From: a bacterium
GTDB lineage: Bacteria; Electryoneota; Electryoneia; Electryoneales; Electryoneaceae
Length of the DNA stretch: 41,373 nucleotides
Reading direction: 5' to 3'
NCBI GenBank assembly: GCA_020444425.1
Contig: JAHLLB010000042.1
Coordinates: 1-41,373, forward strand
The notes under the pieces were generated by a model, which saw nothing but the letters and a program-made list of their open reading frames with translations, ran no database searches and was not told the DNA's origin. Positions 25,901 through 33,898 of the stretch are shown here, in pieces (the first letter of the stretch is position 1; the number at the start of each line of letters is the position of its first letter). A program made the position numbers and the translations under genes.

Positions 25901-26020
25901 TGGATTGACAGATGTGCCCGATAGGGTCGGGCGCGGGTCGCTCACAAGTGTTTCCTCGGCAAAATGGACAAGACTGGTAATATCACGCCCTTGGTTGGCG
26001 GGAGCAAGGCTCTCCGGCAT
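22907..26020 (-). CDS. DUF2723 membrane glycosyltransferase with C-terminal TPRs
   Basis: The product is about 1037 aa from the ATG at 26020. Longer in-frame starts run through a REP-like hairpin and are rejected. The N-terminal half is a DUF2723 polytopic domain, related to GT-C protein O-mannosyltransferases, with roughly ten membrane helices. Its signature is [44 protein letters not shown], whose acidic residues in DCGEF lie in the first periplasmic loop. [32 protein letters not shown] is also typical. A soluble region with [58 protein letters not shown] follows, also characteristic. About 870-1030 is TPR-like ([52 protein letters not shown]). It probably transfers sugar from a polyprenyl donor to exported proteins. 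Confidence 0.92.
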   Translation of the reverse strand: [1037 protein letters not shown]

Positions 26021-26090
26021 GTCGCACTCGCGGTGCTTGTTATATGAAACTCGTTTTGGACCGCCGTTCAACATGCCGGTTGAACAAGTA

Positions 26091-26447
26091 CCTGCCCCAG
26101 ACATTCATGTCTGGGATCATCTGCCCTTGGACGTGATTGTGACAATCACGTGCCCCAGACATTCATGTCTGGGATCATCCGCAAGTTCAATCCCCGATGC
26201 CCTTGCCCGTGTTGGCTTTGACAACGCGGCTTCTCCGTCTCAGTCCAGATAAATCGATTCGGTCAGATGCCCACGACATTTATGTCGTGGCTTATCCGCA
26301 AGTCGGACAGCTGGCCCGGGTCATCTTGTGACCCGGGTTTCATCGCGTATTAAAATCCGATCGTGCCCACGACATTCTATGTCCAGGCTCATCCCCAGTC
26401 CCACATTTCGATGCCGGTCTCCTCGCCGGACGTTGAACGTCCGTTGA
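26091..26447. repeat. hairpin cluster upstream of the mono-haem gene
   Basis: Two CCCAGACATTCATGTCTGGG hairpins (26096-26115 and 26154-26173) have tails ATCATCTGC and ATCATCCGC. Also present are ACGTGATTGT-G-ACAATCACGT (26131-26151), a CCCGTGTTGGCTTTGACAAC plus GCGG copy (26206-26229), CCACGACATTTATGTCGTGG (26271-26290, tail TTATCCGC) and CCCGGGTCA-TCTTG-TGACCCGGG (26315-26337). There is also a decayed CCACGACATTCTATGTCCAG copy (about 26366-26385) and CGGACGTTGAACGTCCG (26427-26443). No gene is present. Confidence 0.85.
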
Positions 26448-26496
26448 GCTCCGACTACTTTATCAGGAGATACGCGGAAGTACACGGACGGTTCGC

Positions 26497-28002
26497 ATGG
26501 AGTCTCTGGTGAGAGGTAGAGTCGGGTTTGAGCTTCTGCTCGTGTGGTTCATGGCAGCCGGTTGGGCGTTCGCGGATTCGAACGGTCCGCCGGACGGGTT
26601 CGCTGGCAACCCGCCGAACATGAACACCTGCATCGCCTGCCACGACACCTACCCGCTTAACAGCGGTGTCGGTGGCGTGCTGCCCGGGGGGATCTCCACC
26701 CAATACATTCCCAGCCACCTGTACAACCTCAATGTGCTCGTCGGGTATGTCGGACGCGAACACTGGGGCTACCAGGTGACTGTCCTCAACGCCGAAGGTG
26801 AATCGGCGGGTATTTTTCTGCACGCCGACAGCCTCAGCGTCATCTCCGACCATCCCGTTCCCGAACAGGATTTCATCGGCCAGAGCGAGCTCGGTGTGTT
26901 GCCCGGCGAAGAATACGCACGTTGGTACTTCGACTGGTATTCCGCGCCGGAGGACACCGGCCCGTTGACGTTGTACGTCGTCGGTGTTGCCGCAGACGGT
27001 GACGGTACCCCGGCCAACGACTACGTGTACAGCTATTCTGCGGAATTACAGGAGATCGGCGGCGGGATTTCCGGCCCTGTGGCCTACGCCGACACCACCC
27101 GGCACGACTACCGCCTGGTTCCGGTCAACACCACCCGCAGCTGGACCGAGCGGCTGTACAGCGTGGGGACGGACGATCTGGTCATCAACGGCTGGGATTG
27201 GTTCAACGACCAGTATTTCACCGTGCTCGAACCGGCCGGCCCGATCACCCTCGTCCCCGGCGAGTGGACCGATGTCACCATCGAATTCGCGCCGCTGCTG
27301 ACCGGATCGTGGTCGGACAGTCTCTGGTTTGATTTCACGGGCAATGTTGACCTCGGCGCGTTCGCCGTCGAGGGGCGCGGCACCTTCCCGTTACCGCCGG
27401 AGGAATTCCACCTCGTGTCGCCGGAGGATGGGGAACACGTCGCTGGAGATTCTCTGCGGTTCCAGTGGACACCGACGACGAACCCGGACTCGTCGAATAC
27501 AACCGTCGATTTCGCGGTCGAAATTGACACCGAATCCGATTTCAGCAGCAGCACATTTTACGAAGCGGGGCCGGACACCTCCCTCGCCCTGCCGATGGTT
27601 GAATTTCAGCTGAATGATTTGTACTTCTGGCGGGTTCTTGCGCGGGATACGAACACCGAGGGCCGGTATTCGGACGAGGAGTGGGTGTTTATCCCGAGTC
27701 TGTCTGCGGTTATCGAAACGGGGCCATCCGCGCGGACGGACAGCCCCATTCGTGTGAACACCTGGCCGAATCCATCAAACGACCGGGCGGTGGTTACTTT
27801 CGATCTCCCCCGTGCAATGCCGGTGGAGGTGGCGGTATATACTGTCTCTGGCCGCCTCGTATCGGTTCTCCACTCGGGTCCGATGGCCGCGGGACGGCAA
27901 ACCATCGTCTGGACGGGAACTCATCCGAGTGGTCTCTACTTTCTCCGTCTGACGGCTCCAGGTATTTCGCCCGTGCACGCGAAAATGCTCGTGCTGAAGT
28001 AG
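26497..28002 (+). CDS. secreted mono-haem T9SS protein (choice-of-anchor V-like)
   Basis: The 501-aa product has a signal peptide (FELLLVWFMAAGWAFA). Right after it is the block SNGPPDGFAGNPPNMNTCIACHD, with one covalent c-type haem site CIACH (45-49) in the context of choice-of-anchor-V/Reeler-like domains. The next 130 residues (HLYNLNVLVGYVGREHWGYQVTVLNAEG.SAGIF) fit that beta-sandwich domain. About 190-290 resembles an ASPM-type immunoglobulin-like module and 300-390 another beta module (FHLVSPEDGEHVAGDSLRFQWTP). The last 80 residues are a type A T9SS sorting domain (NTWPNPSNDRAVVTFDLP, VEVAVYTVSGRLVSVL, HPSGLYFLRLTAPG, HAKMLVLK). It is therefore predicted to reach the cell surface with a bound haem. 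The ribosome site is weak (ACGGACGG). Its 3' end overlaps a convergent lipoprotein gene by 209 bp. Confidence 0.88.
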   Translation: MESLVRGRVGFELLLVWFMAAGWAFADSNGPPDGFAGNPPNMNTCIACHDTYPLNSGVGGVLPGGISTQYIPSHLYNLNVLVGYVGREHWGYQVTVLNAEGESAGIFLHADSLSVISDHPVPEQDFIGQSELGVLPGEEYARWYFDWYSAPEDTGPLTLYVVGVAADGDGTPANDYVYSYSAELQEIGGGISGPVAYADTTRHDYRLVPVNTTRSWTERLYSVGTDDLVINGWDWFNDQYFTVLEPAGPITLVPGEWTDVTIEFAPLLTGSWSDSLWFDFTGNVDLGAFAVEGRGTFPLPPEEFHLVSPEDGEHVAGDSLRFQWTPTTNPDSSNTTVDFAVEIDTESDFSSSTFYEAGPDTSLALPMVEFQLNDLYFWRVLARDTNTEGRYSDEEWVFIPSLSAVIETGPSARTDSPIRVNTWPNPSNDRAVVTFDLPRAMPVEVAVYTVSGRLVSVLHSGPMAAGRQTIVWTGTHPSGLYFLRLTAPGISPVHAKMLVLK

Positions 28003-28504
28003 AGCGCTCGCCGAGCTGGTTGAAATAATCGCGGCCGTTTGTCCAGCCGGCCGGTGGCTTGTCACCGGGAAAGGGGCGGTATGTGCGCCCGCTAAGGGCC
28101 GGTGCACGCGGTATCAACCGCTCGCCCTGCAGCGGCACCAGGTTGCCCTCTTCGTCGAGCATGAAGCTCTTCCCGTTGTTCGGGTAGGTGTAGGTGCGCG
28201 TTGTCCCGTCGGAGTATTTCACGGTGAAATCGCCCTCACCGTCTTCCGCTTCCATCACCTGAACCTCGGTTTCGCCGATGGTGGTGGTCACGCTCGAGCC
28301 ATTCCCCGTTACCGCGACCGCTCCGGACGAACCCCCGGCGCTGGTGGCGTAACTGTAGCTGTAGCTGCCGTCCGCCTCGGTGGCCGCTTCGGATGTTGAC
28401 GAGCTGCTGACGGTGTAGCTGGAGCTCGACGATGTGCTCGCGCAGGCGATGAACACGATCGCCACGAGCGTCGTCAAAACTGGTAGCCAGACTGATTTTC
28501 TCAT
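27794..28504 (-). CDS. serine-rich lipoprotein, convergently overlapping its neighbour
   Basis: The 236-aa frame begins with a lipoprotein signal (WLPVLTTLVAIVFIACAS, lipid-modified C21) and GGAGGG about 6 nt before the ATG at 28504. A Ser-rich stretch (STSSSSSYTVSSSSTSEAATEADGS) is followed by GEGDFTVKYSDGTTRTYTYPNNGKSFMLDEEGNLVPLQGERLIPR. After about residue 165 the frame runs antisense into the last 209 bp of the T9SS gene. There the sequence (RSTSARAFSRARAKYLEPSDGESRDHS) is low-complexity and basic, unlike the start. The natural 3' end may therefore have been lost and the frame extended into its neighbour. No domain was recognised. A membrane-anchored periplasmic role is likely for the first 165 residues only. 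Confidence 0.65.
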   Translation of the reverse strand: MRKSVWLPVLTTLVAIVFIACASTSSSSSYTVSSSSTSEAATEADGSYSYSYATSAGGSSGAVAVTGNGSSVTTTIGETEVQVMEAEDGEGDFTVKYSDGTTRTYTYPNNGKSFMLDEEGNLVPLQGERLIPRAPALSGRTYRPFPGDKPPAGWTNGRDYFNQLGERSTSARAFSRARAKYLEPSDGESRDHSDEFPSRRWFAVPRPSDPSGEPIRGGQRQYIPPPPPALHGGDRK

Positions 28505-28586
28505 CCTGCCCTCCGGACGTCCTGACCCGTTACACAGGCTACGACAACCGCCACACGGATTTGTTACAGCCGGTTAGCCATCAGGC

Positions 28587-28691
28587 CCGAGAGACGAGAG
28601 ACCAGGGACGAGAAACCAAAGACGCTGCGTGTGCCCCGACGAGCTTGCTCGTCGGGATTATCCACCCTTAGATCTCAGCCCACAGCCCGTT
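28587..28691. repeat. GACGAGAGAC tandem repeat, hairpin and CAGCCC repeat
   Basis: GAGAGACGAGAGACCAGGGACG-type units (28587-28623) are followed by CCCGACGAGCTTGCTCGTCG plus GG (about 28635-28656, tail ATTATCC). CAGCCCACAGCCCG then abuts the stop codon of the gene at 28692. Confidence 0.75.
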
Positions 28692-29345
28692 TTACAACGC
28701 CGCCCTAAGGTGACTCATGGACGGTTCATCCCCACCGGCATCATCAACCCAGCGCACGACACGCCAGCCGCCGTCCTGTTCTCGTTTCAGTGTCAGGTCG
28801 GCGAGGCCAGCGTACACGCGTGGCAGGGTCTCGTTGGCCAGGGCGATTTCGAGGGTGTAGCTCTCACGGAACACGGCGGAATCCGCGAACGACACTTCCT
28901 CGATGGGGGTAAAGGTGAGCGTGGCGACCGAATCCGGCGGCAGCAGGGTGGAGGAGAGCAGCGAGCGGATGAACACATCCTCGCGGGTGTAGGACCAGTC
29001 GTCGAAATAGGCGGGGTCTTCGGAGAACGCGGACGGCGTCGCGGCGAACTCGAACTCCTCGGATATCGCCGTCAGGTACAGGTTCGGGTCGTGCAGGGTG
29101 ATCGCGGTCTCCAGCTGGATCAACGCTTCGGTGGGGCTGAGCGCGAGGTTGTCGGACGCCTGCGATCCGGTCGGCGTCTCCGGATCTCGTGTCTCGAACA
29201 GCCCGCAGCCACCCATCAGCATCGCCACCAGCAGCAACAGTGCAGCCAGCCTTGCCCGTTGAGCCGTCCGTCCGCCACGCATTGCGAATTCAGCGCGCTG
29301 TCTGCCATGGCTTGCTGGCAACTGTGTCGCACCCGTTCGTTCCAT
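28692..29345 (-). CDS. hypothetical lipoprotein
   Basis: The product is about 217 aa from the ATG at 29345 (AGGAG 11 nt upstream); an ATG at 29282 would give a tidier 196-aa protein but lacks a ribosome site. The signal ends in the lipobox LLLLVAMLMGGC with the modified Cys near residue 47 of the longer form. The mature region (TPTGSQASDNLALSPTEALIQLETAITLHDPNLYLTAISEEFEF ... DWSYTREDVFIRSLLS ... YTLEIALANETLPRVYAGLADLTLKREQDGGWRVVRWVDD) has the helix-then-curved-sheet outline of a SnoaL/NTF2-like fold, including the final WRVVRWVD strand. That makes a small-molecule or protein-binding periplasmic domain plausible. This is fold-level inference only. It follows a CAGCCC repeat at its 3' end. 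Confidence 0.75.
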   Translation of the reverse strand: MERTGATQLPASHGRQRAEFAMRGGRTAQRARLAALLLLVAMLMGGCGLFETRDPETPTGSQASDNLALSPTEALIQLETAITLHDPNLYLTAISEEFEFAATPSAFSEDPAYFDDWSYTREDVFIRSLLSSTLLPPDSVATLTFTPIEEVSFADSAVFRESYTLEIALANETLPRVYAGLADLTLKREQDGGWRVVRWVDDAGGDEPSMSHLRAAL

Positions 29346-30106
29346 CCTACGTCTCACTCCTTTGATCCATCCAACATGTCACCCGATTGAACCATTCTAC
29401 GCCGCACCCGTTTGATCCAAGATACACAACAAAACCCGCATACCGTCGTATCTCACCCCCGCCCATGATCATGACAGCTCTTGCCCGTGTTGGCTTTGCC
29501 AACGCGGCTCATCCGCAGATTGAACAGGGGGTGGCCCGACAGGTGGCCCGGGTCATCTTGTGACCCGGGTTTCATCGTATAGTAAAGACCGTTCATGCCC
29601 ACGACATTCATGTCGTGGTTTATCCGACAGGTCAAGCTTCGTTGTGTCCCTGACATTCATGTCTGGGATCATCCGGAGGATAGGTGACACGTGCCCCTGA
29701 TGGCTCCGCCAGCAGGGCTACACCGCGCCATGGGTGTACCATGGATGTGTGCCCCGACCAGCTTACTGGTCGGGCTCGACCGCAGATTGGACAGTGAGTG
29801 GCCCCACAGGTGGCCCGGGTCATCTTGTGACCCGGGTTTCATCGTATAGTAAAGACCGTTCATGCCCACGACATTCATGTCGTGGTTTATCCGACAGGTC
29901 AAGCTTCGTTGTGTCCCTGACATTCATGTCTGGGATCATCCGGAGGATAGGTGACACGTGCCCCTGATGGCTCCGCCAGCAGGGATGATCCGCACCTGAA
30001 GACAACCACGGGCCTGTTTTTCCTTCCGTCACCCGCCACCCCCAACAGCAAACGCGCCCGGCTTAAAATCAACCGGACGCGTATTGTCTCCTGACACGAA
30101 GTGGCA
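29346..30106. repeat. gene-free interval with a 267-bp direct repeat of mixed hairpins
   Basis: 29514-29726 and 29781-29993 are nearly identical over about 212 bp, at a 267-bp offset. Each carries four different hairpins in the same order: CCCGGGTCA..TGACCCGGG, CCACGACATTCATGTCGTGG (29599 and 29866), CCCTGACAT-TC-ATGTCTGGG (29648 and 29915) and CCCCTGATGGCTCCGCCAGC plus AGGG. A CCCGTGTTGGCTTTGCCAAC plus GCGG copy (29483) and CCCGACCAGCTTACTGGTCG plus GG (about 29755) lie outside the repeat. No coding region is supported in either strand. Confidence 0.88.
30052..30082 (-). terminator. possible terminator of the cytochrome gene
   Basis: On the minus strand ACGCGTCCGG and CCGGGCGCGT form a stem with one mismatch around an 11-nt loop. 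It lies 25 nt after the stop codon at 30107, but only TTT follows, so it is weaker than the terminator at 20036. Confidence 0.5.
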
Positions 30107-32494
30107 TCACTTCATCAACAGCATCTTGTGATGCAGTGGTGCGCCCCCTTCACGCGCCACCTGCAGCACGTAGATCCCGCTCGCCCAGGAACCGGCGTCC
30201 ACGGTAAACTGGTGCCGGCCGGACATGTACCGCCCATCGGCGAGGGTCGCGACACGTTTGCCGAGCACGTTGTACACATGCACTCGCAGCGTCGTCGCCT
30301 GTTCGAGGTTCACCGTCACCACCGTGATCCCGTTAAACGGGTTCGGCTGCGAGGTCACCGCGAGGCCGTCCTCTCGTGACGCGCGCACATCAACACCATC
30401 CGCCGTCACTGGCCAGCCGTGGAATGTCCACTCGTCCAGCCCGGCAATCGCCGTTGATCCGGTCTGCTTCTCGAACGTAAACGATCCTGTCGCGGTGTAT
30501 TCGCCGAGCAGGTCTTCCACGTGCGCGCGATACGTGTACGTCCCCGCCGGAGCCGATCCCGGCACGTTCTGGCTCAAATTGTTCGCCTGGAACACCTGCC
30601 CCGGTTCAAGGTGCAGCACCGGCGCCTGCACCAGCGGTCCGTACGAGTTGCCGTTGGGCAGCAGCACGTCGGTCCACGCGTCCAGGTCCAGCGCGTCGCC
30701 GGTCTGGTTCTCGATCGTCACGTCGAACGTGATCGGCCCGCCATTCGCCGGCACGACAATCGGATGGTCTTGCGGGAACAGGGTGACAACCAGCTCGCCG
30801 GGCTCGGTCATCGGTTCAAGCGTGTCCGTCACCGCCTGCATCGTCACTGGCGCCGACATGCCATGATCCAGCCAGTACTGGTACAGGTTGTCGCCGGCGT
30901 CGTTGGTCACGTTCTCGTCACGCAGGAACTCGATGTATTCCTTGCTCGTCGTCTGGTACAAGAGCTTCGTTTCGACCAGCGCCGTCTCGTACGGCAGCGT
31001 GTAGGTCGTGACATCCCAGTATTGACCGTCCGGGTAGCTGTAATCGACCACCGGCGAACCGACTGCTTCCAATCCCGCATTGGTGAACCCCCGCGGCGGA
31101 ATGCGATTGTCCTTGTACACCGTATCGTTCAAGACAAAATGGAAGCTTGGACCCGCCGGGATGTTCACCACCGGACTCAGGCCGGACGAAATCCCCGGCT
31201 TGATTTCGTAAATCTTCGCCTCGTCATCATGAATCAGATCGGCGGTTGCTTCGATGTAATCGCCGGAAACGTAGATCTGATCACCATATTCATCGTACGC
31301 CCGCACCTGTAGCCACATCCGCCGCCCTTCCGGGAAGCCGGACGGCAGCTTGTGCCCGGTTTCGTTGGTCACATTGACCTGCAGCTCGTACGAATCGTTG
31401 ATCTCCGTCACTTCCGTCGTCATCGACGCCGCCAGCTGCAGCATCATCGTCGCGCGTTGGATGCCGGCGTTCAACGCCGCAACGTTCGCTTCGCCGGGAA
31501 ACGCATCGTCGATCATCAGCGGCACGAAGGTGTTCCCACCGGTCATGTCATGCAGCGCGAGGTCGTCCCGGATCGGCGCGTCGTTCATGTCTGCGCCCTG
31601 GCCGGTGACGTCCCGCATGTGGCAGTCCTGGCACGTTGAGACATACTCGAGGTTGCCGCCGAATTGCGGCGCGTAGACACCGTCCGGTGAATTGTAATCC
31701 GACTGCAACCATTCGCTGTACGTTCGTTCGACCGGAAAGAAGCCGTACGTGTCAAACTGATCCGCAGGTTGCCCGAATGCGTTCGGCACATAATCCCGTC
31801 CGCCCGCATGATCGAACACCGGGTTGCTCACATCGTGGCACGTCCCGCAGAATTCCGCTTCCTTGTGGTAGGGCGAGTAATAGGTTGAGTGACGCGCGGT
31901 GGTTTCGAAATACGGTCCGCGTTTCACTTCGGCGTCATCCAGCACATACATCCCGTTCCCGTCCACTGGCGGAATTGAGGTGATGGTCGCCAGGTACGCC
32001 TGGTCGGACGCGTACGTGTTGTCCGTGTAAACTTGATCGTCCGGATATGGGTTGACACCCAGTTCGCTCGGCTTGATCATCCGGTGACATGTTGCACAGT
32101 GCAGCCCCTCGCGGTCGTCCGCGTTCAACGCCGAGCCGTCTGTCGGCGTCGAACGCCCCTCCAGCCACCCCGACTGGGTGTGGCATCGGATGCACAGATC
32201 CCCCACCTCCGGCGCGTCCTGGTTGCTGACCGCCATGCACGCCAGCCACATCGGGTCACGCGCGGACTGCGACATCATGCTGCCGGCCCAGTTGAAATAC
32301 GGTTCTACCGCCTGATCGTATCCGCCGTGACAATTGTCGCACTGGTTCGGTGAACGAAAGGTGCCGGACTCATCCGGCTGTGATCCCGGCAGGAAGAAAT
32401 CGTCAATGGTGGTCGGCACCGGATCCGCCGCCGCACCGGCTGCAAGCGCCAGTACAAGGACGGATGACAGGATAAACATCAACCCATGCTTCAT
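30107..32494 (-). CDS. pentahaem c-type cytochrome with T9SS sorting domain
   Basis: The product is about 795 aa from the ATG at 32494, which follows GGGGG and starts a clean signal peptide (GLMFILSSVLVLALAAGAAA). Five CxxCH haem-binding motifs are seen: CDNCH (52-56), CIRCH (101-105), CATCH (133-137), CGTCH (216-220) and CQDCH (288-292). This is the cytochrome c554/c-prime-like multihaem arrangement, with LHCATCHRMIKP and EFCGTCHDVSNPV. Residues about 370-700 form beta-sandwich modules (VNVTNETGHKLPSGFPEGRRMWLQVRAYD; FDVTIENQTGDALDLDAWTDVLLPNG). The C-terminus is a type A T9SS domain (TSQPNPFNGITVVTVNLE, LRVHVYNVLGKRVATLADG, ASGIYVLQVAREG, HHKMLLMK). A haem protein sent to the cell surface by T9SS is suited to extracellular electron transfer; the redox partner is unknown. 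Confidence 0.93.
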   Translation of the reverse strand: MKHGLMFILSSVLVLALAAGAAADPVPTTIDDFFLPGSQPDESGTFRSPNQCDNCHGGYDQAVEPYFNWAGSMMSQSARDPMWLACMAVSNQDAPEVGDLCIRCHTQSGWLEGRSTPTDGSALNADDREGLHCATCHRMIKPSELGVNPYPDDQVYTDNTYASDQAYLATITSIPPVDGNGMYVLDDAEVKRGPYFETTARHSTYYSPYHKEAEFCGTCHDVSNPVFDHAGGRDYVPNAFGQPADQFDTYGFFPVERTYSEWLQSDYNSPDGVYAPQFGGNLEYVSTCQDCHMRDVTGQGADMNDAPIRDDLALHDMTGGNTFVPLMIDDAFPGEANVAALNAGIQRATMMLQLAASMTTEVTEINDSYELQVNVTNETGHKLPSGFPEGRRMWLQVRAYDEYGDQIYVSGDYIEATADLIHDDEAKIYEIKPGISSGLSPVVNIPAGPSFHFVLNDTVYKDNRIPPRGFTNAGLEAVGSPVVDYSYPDGQYWDVTTYTLPYETALVETKLLYQTTSKEYIEFLRDENVTNDAGDNLYQYWLDHGMSAPVTMQAVTDTLEPMTEPGELVVTLFPQDHPIVVPANGGPITFDVTIENQTGDALDLDAWTDVLLPNGNSYGPLVQAPVLHLEPGQVFQANNLSQNVPGSAPAGTYTYRAHVEDLLGEYTATGSFTFEKQTGSTAIAGLDEWTFHGWPVTADGVDVRASREDGLAVTSQPNPFNGITVVTVNLEQATTLRVHVYNVLGKRVATLADGRYMSGRHQFTVDAGSWASGIYVLQVAREGGAPLHHKMLLMK

Positions 32495-33199
32495 CTGCAA
32501 CCCCCTTCGCCCAGGGTGAATCAACTCAACTCCAGCCGCCGTTGCGGACTCTCAAGCAGAACACGGTCATGCCGGACCGTGGCTCGTCATACGAAACGGC
32601 AAAGGATTCATGATTGGATGACGGAAACAGCAACTCACAGGCAGGCAACGTCGAGTGGACACCAGTACGTCATCCGATGGAACGTACAAAACCGGCACGT
32701 TTCACACAACAAAGATGACGCGTTTTTCAACAGATTTCGCTAAGATTGAGTGTCATCGGCTCTCATCTCTAATGTTTGCGCGTACTAAGCGTTAGGAACG
32801 CCTTACATAACCAATAATCACTCAACGTTGCCAACATTCGAGTACAAAGAAGCGGGGCTTTCTTCCTGGTGCGCGACGCTGTATCTTCTCGGTCCTGTGT
32901 CCTGTGTCCTGTGTCCTGTGTCCTGTGTCCTGTGTCCTGTGCCCTGTGCCCTGTGCCCCGATCTTGATTCACCGCGTAGCGGTGACGGGTGGTTAGCGTG
33001 TGGCTTCAGCCACACGATCGGAGTACCTTACCCTTTGTTTGCGTCCTGTAGGGACGCAGCTTGTTTGGAACGAGGGTTAGGGTGCATGGCCCGACAAGGC
33101 GCTGTTCCAGGGTGGGGTATCCTGGTGTCACCGTCCCGAGAGACGAGGGACTGGGGACGAGAGCCGGACCCATCTCCGGAGAAGGTCTCGCGGAATCCG
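32495..33199. repeat. gene-free interval with heptamer repeats and hairpins
   Basis: 32495-32890 shows no gene or clear repeat and may hold the cytochrome promoter. 32893-32955 is a perfect heptamer array: TCCTGTG seven times, then CCCTGTG twice. It is followed by TCACCGCGTAGCGGTGA (about 32968-32984), CGTGTGGCTTCAGCCACACG (about 32997-33016) and TGCGTCCTGTAGGGACGCA (about 33040-33058). A GAGAGACGAGGGACTGGGGACGAG-type repeat lies at about 33138-33162. Frames reading through this interval into rplU are artefacts. Confidence 0.8.
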
Positions 33200-33228
33200 T
33201 TGACTCTTCGCAGGACTCGGTCTATCTT
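33200..33228 (+). promoter_or_regulatory. promoter of rplU-rpmA
   Basis: TTGACT (33200-33205), a 17-bp spacer and TATCTT (33223-33228), ending 41 bp before the rplU start codon. Confidence 0.6.
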
Positions 33229-33268
33229 TGCGTTTCTGGAAAAAAACACAACCGGGAGCGGTTATCCC

Positions 33269-33589
33269 ATGAACTACGCGATTGCAGAAATCGCGGGACG
33301 TCAATTCCGCATTGAAGAAGGGGCCGAGCTCGAGGTCCCTCGTCTGTCGGCGGAAGCTGGCGAATCGGTTACGCTGGACAAGCTGTTGCTGACCAATTGG
33401 GACGGCAAGGTTGTTGTCGGCGGTCCGTATGTCGACGGCGCCTCTGTGACGGCGGAAATTGTCGATCATCCCCGCGGAAAAAAGGTGTGGGTGTTCAAGA
33501 AGAAGCGTCGCAAGGGCTTCAAGAAGGGCGGCTCGGCGCGCGAAGAGTTTACCCGCATATCCATCAAGCAGGTGAAGGTTCCGGCGTAA
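33269..33589 (+). CDS. rplU: 50S ribosomal protein L21
   Basis: The 106-aa product is a full-length L21: [98 protein letters not shown]. It binds 23S rRNA domain I in the large subunit. Most bacterial L21 C-termini read Y.KK.GHRQ..T...I. Here the conserved GHRQ is replaced by GSAREEF, seen in part of the FCB lineages. GGGAG lies about 10 nt upstream of the ATG at 33269. A longer in-frame start at 32828 runs through repeats and is rejected. rpmA follows 27 nt downstream, the universal pairing. Confidence 0.95.
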   Translation: MNYAIAEIAGRQFRIEEGAELEVPRLSAEAGESVTLDKLLLTNWDGKVVVGGPYVDGASVTAEIVDHPRGKKVWVFKKKRRKGFKKGGSAREEFTRISIKQVKVPA

Positions 33590-33616
33590 GCACGGACAGC
33601 ATAGCGGAGGCCGGAA

Positions 33617-33877
33617 ATGGCACATAAAAAAGGTATGGGTTCGTCGCGGAACGGTCGTGACAGCAACCCGCAGATGCTTGGCGTCAAGCGGTATGGTGGC
33701 GAGACGGTAACCGCCGGATCGATCATCGTGCGTCAGCGTGGCACGAAGTTCCACCCGGGCAAAAACGTCGGAATCGGCAAGGACGACACGTTGTTCGCGA
33801 AGGCGGACGGCGTCGTTGAGTTCACGACCGCCGGACGTCGCCCGAGGACCGTCCACATTCAGCCCGTCGAGGACTGA
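33617..33877 (+). CDS. rpmA: 50S ribosomal protein L27
   Basis: The 86-aa product is a complete L27: [69 protein letters not shown]. The N-terminal AHKKG tail reaches the peptidyl-transferase centre. The start directly at AHKK shows no cleavable N-terminal extension of the Firmicutes type. CGGAGG lies about 8 nt upstream of the ATG. It forms an operon with rplU, and a terminator lies 60 nt downstream. obgE, which often follows, is absent. Confidence 0.97.
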   Translation: MAHKKGMGSSRNGRDSNPQMLGVKRYGGETVTAGSIIVRQRGTKFHPGKNVGIGKDDTLFAKADGVVEFTTAGRRPRTVHIQPVED

Positions 33878-33898
33878 TTCAGGACAGGTAGTACCTGC

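Noticed and set aside
29453..29923. Two similar 67- and 84-aa minus-strand frames suggesting a duplicated gene
   Set aside because: They are the two copies of the 267-bp-offset hairpin cassette, with no start context.
32828..33268. 147-residue N-terminal extension of L21
   Set aside because: It reads through the TCCTGTG heptamer array and hairpins; L21 begins at 33269 with a normal length and ribosome site.
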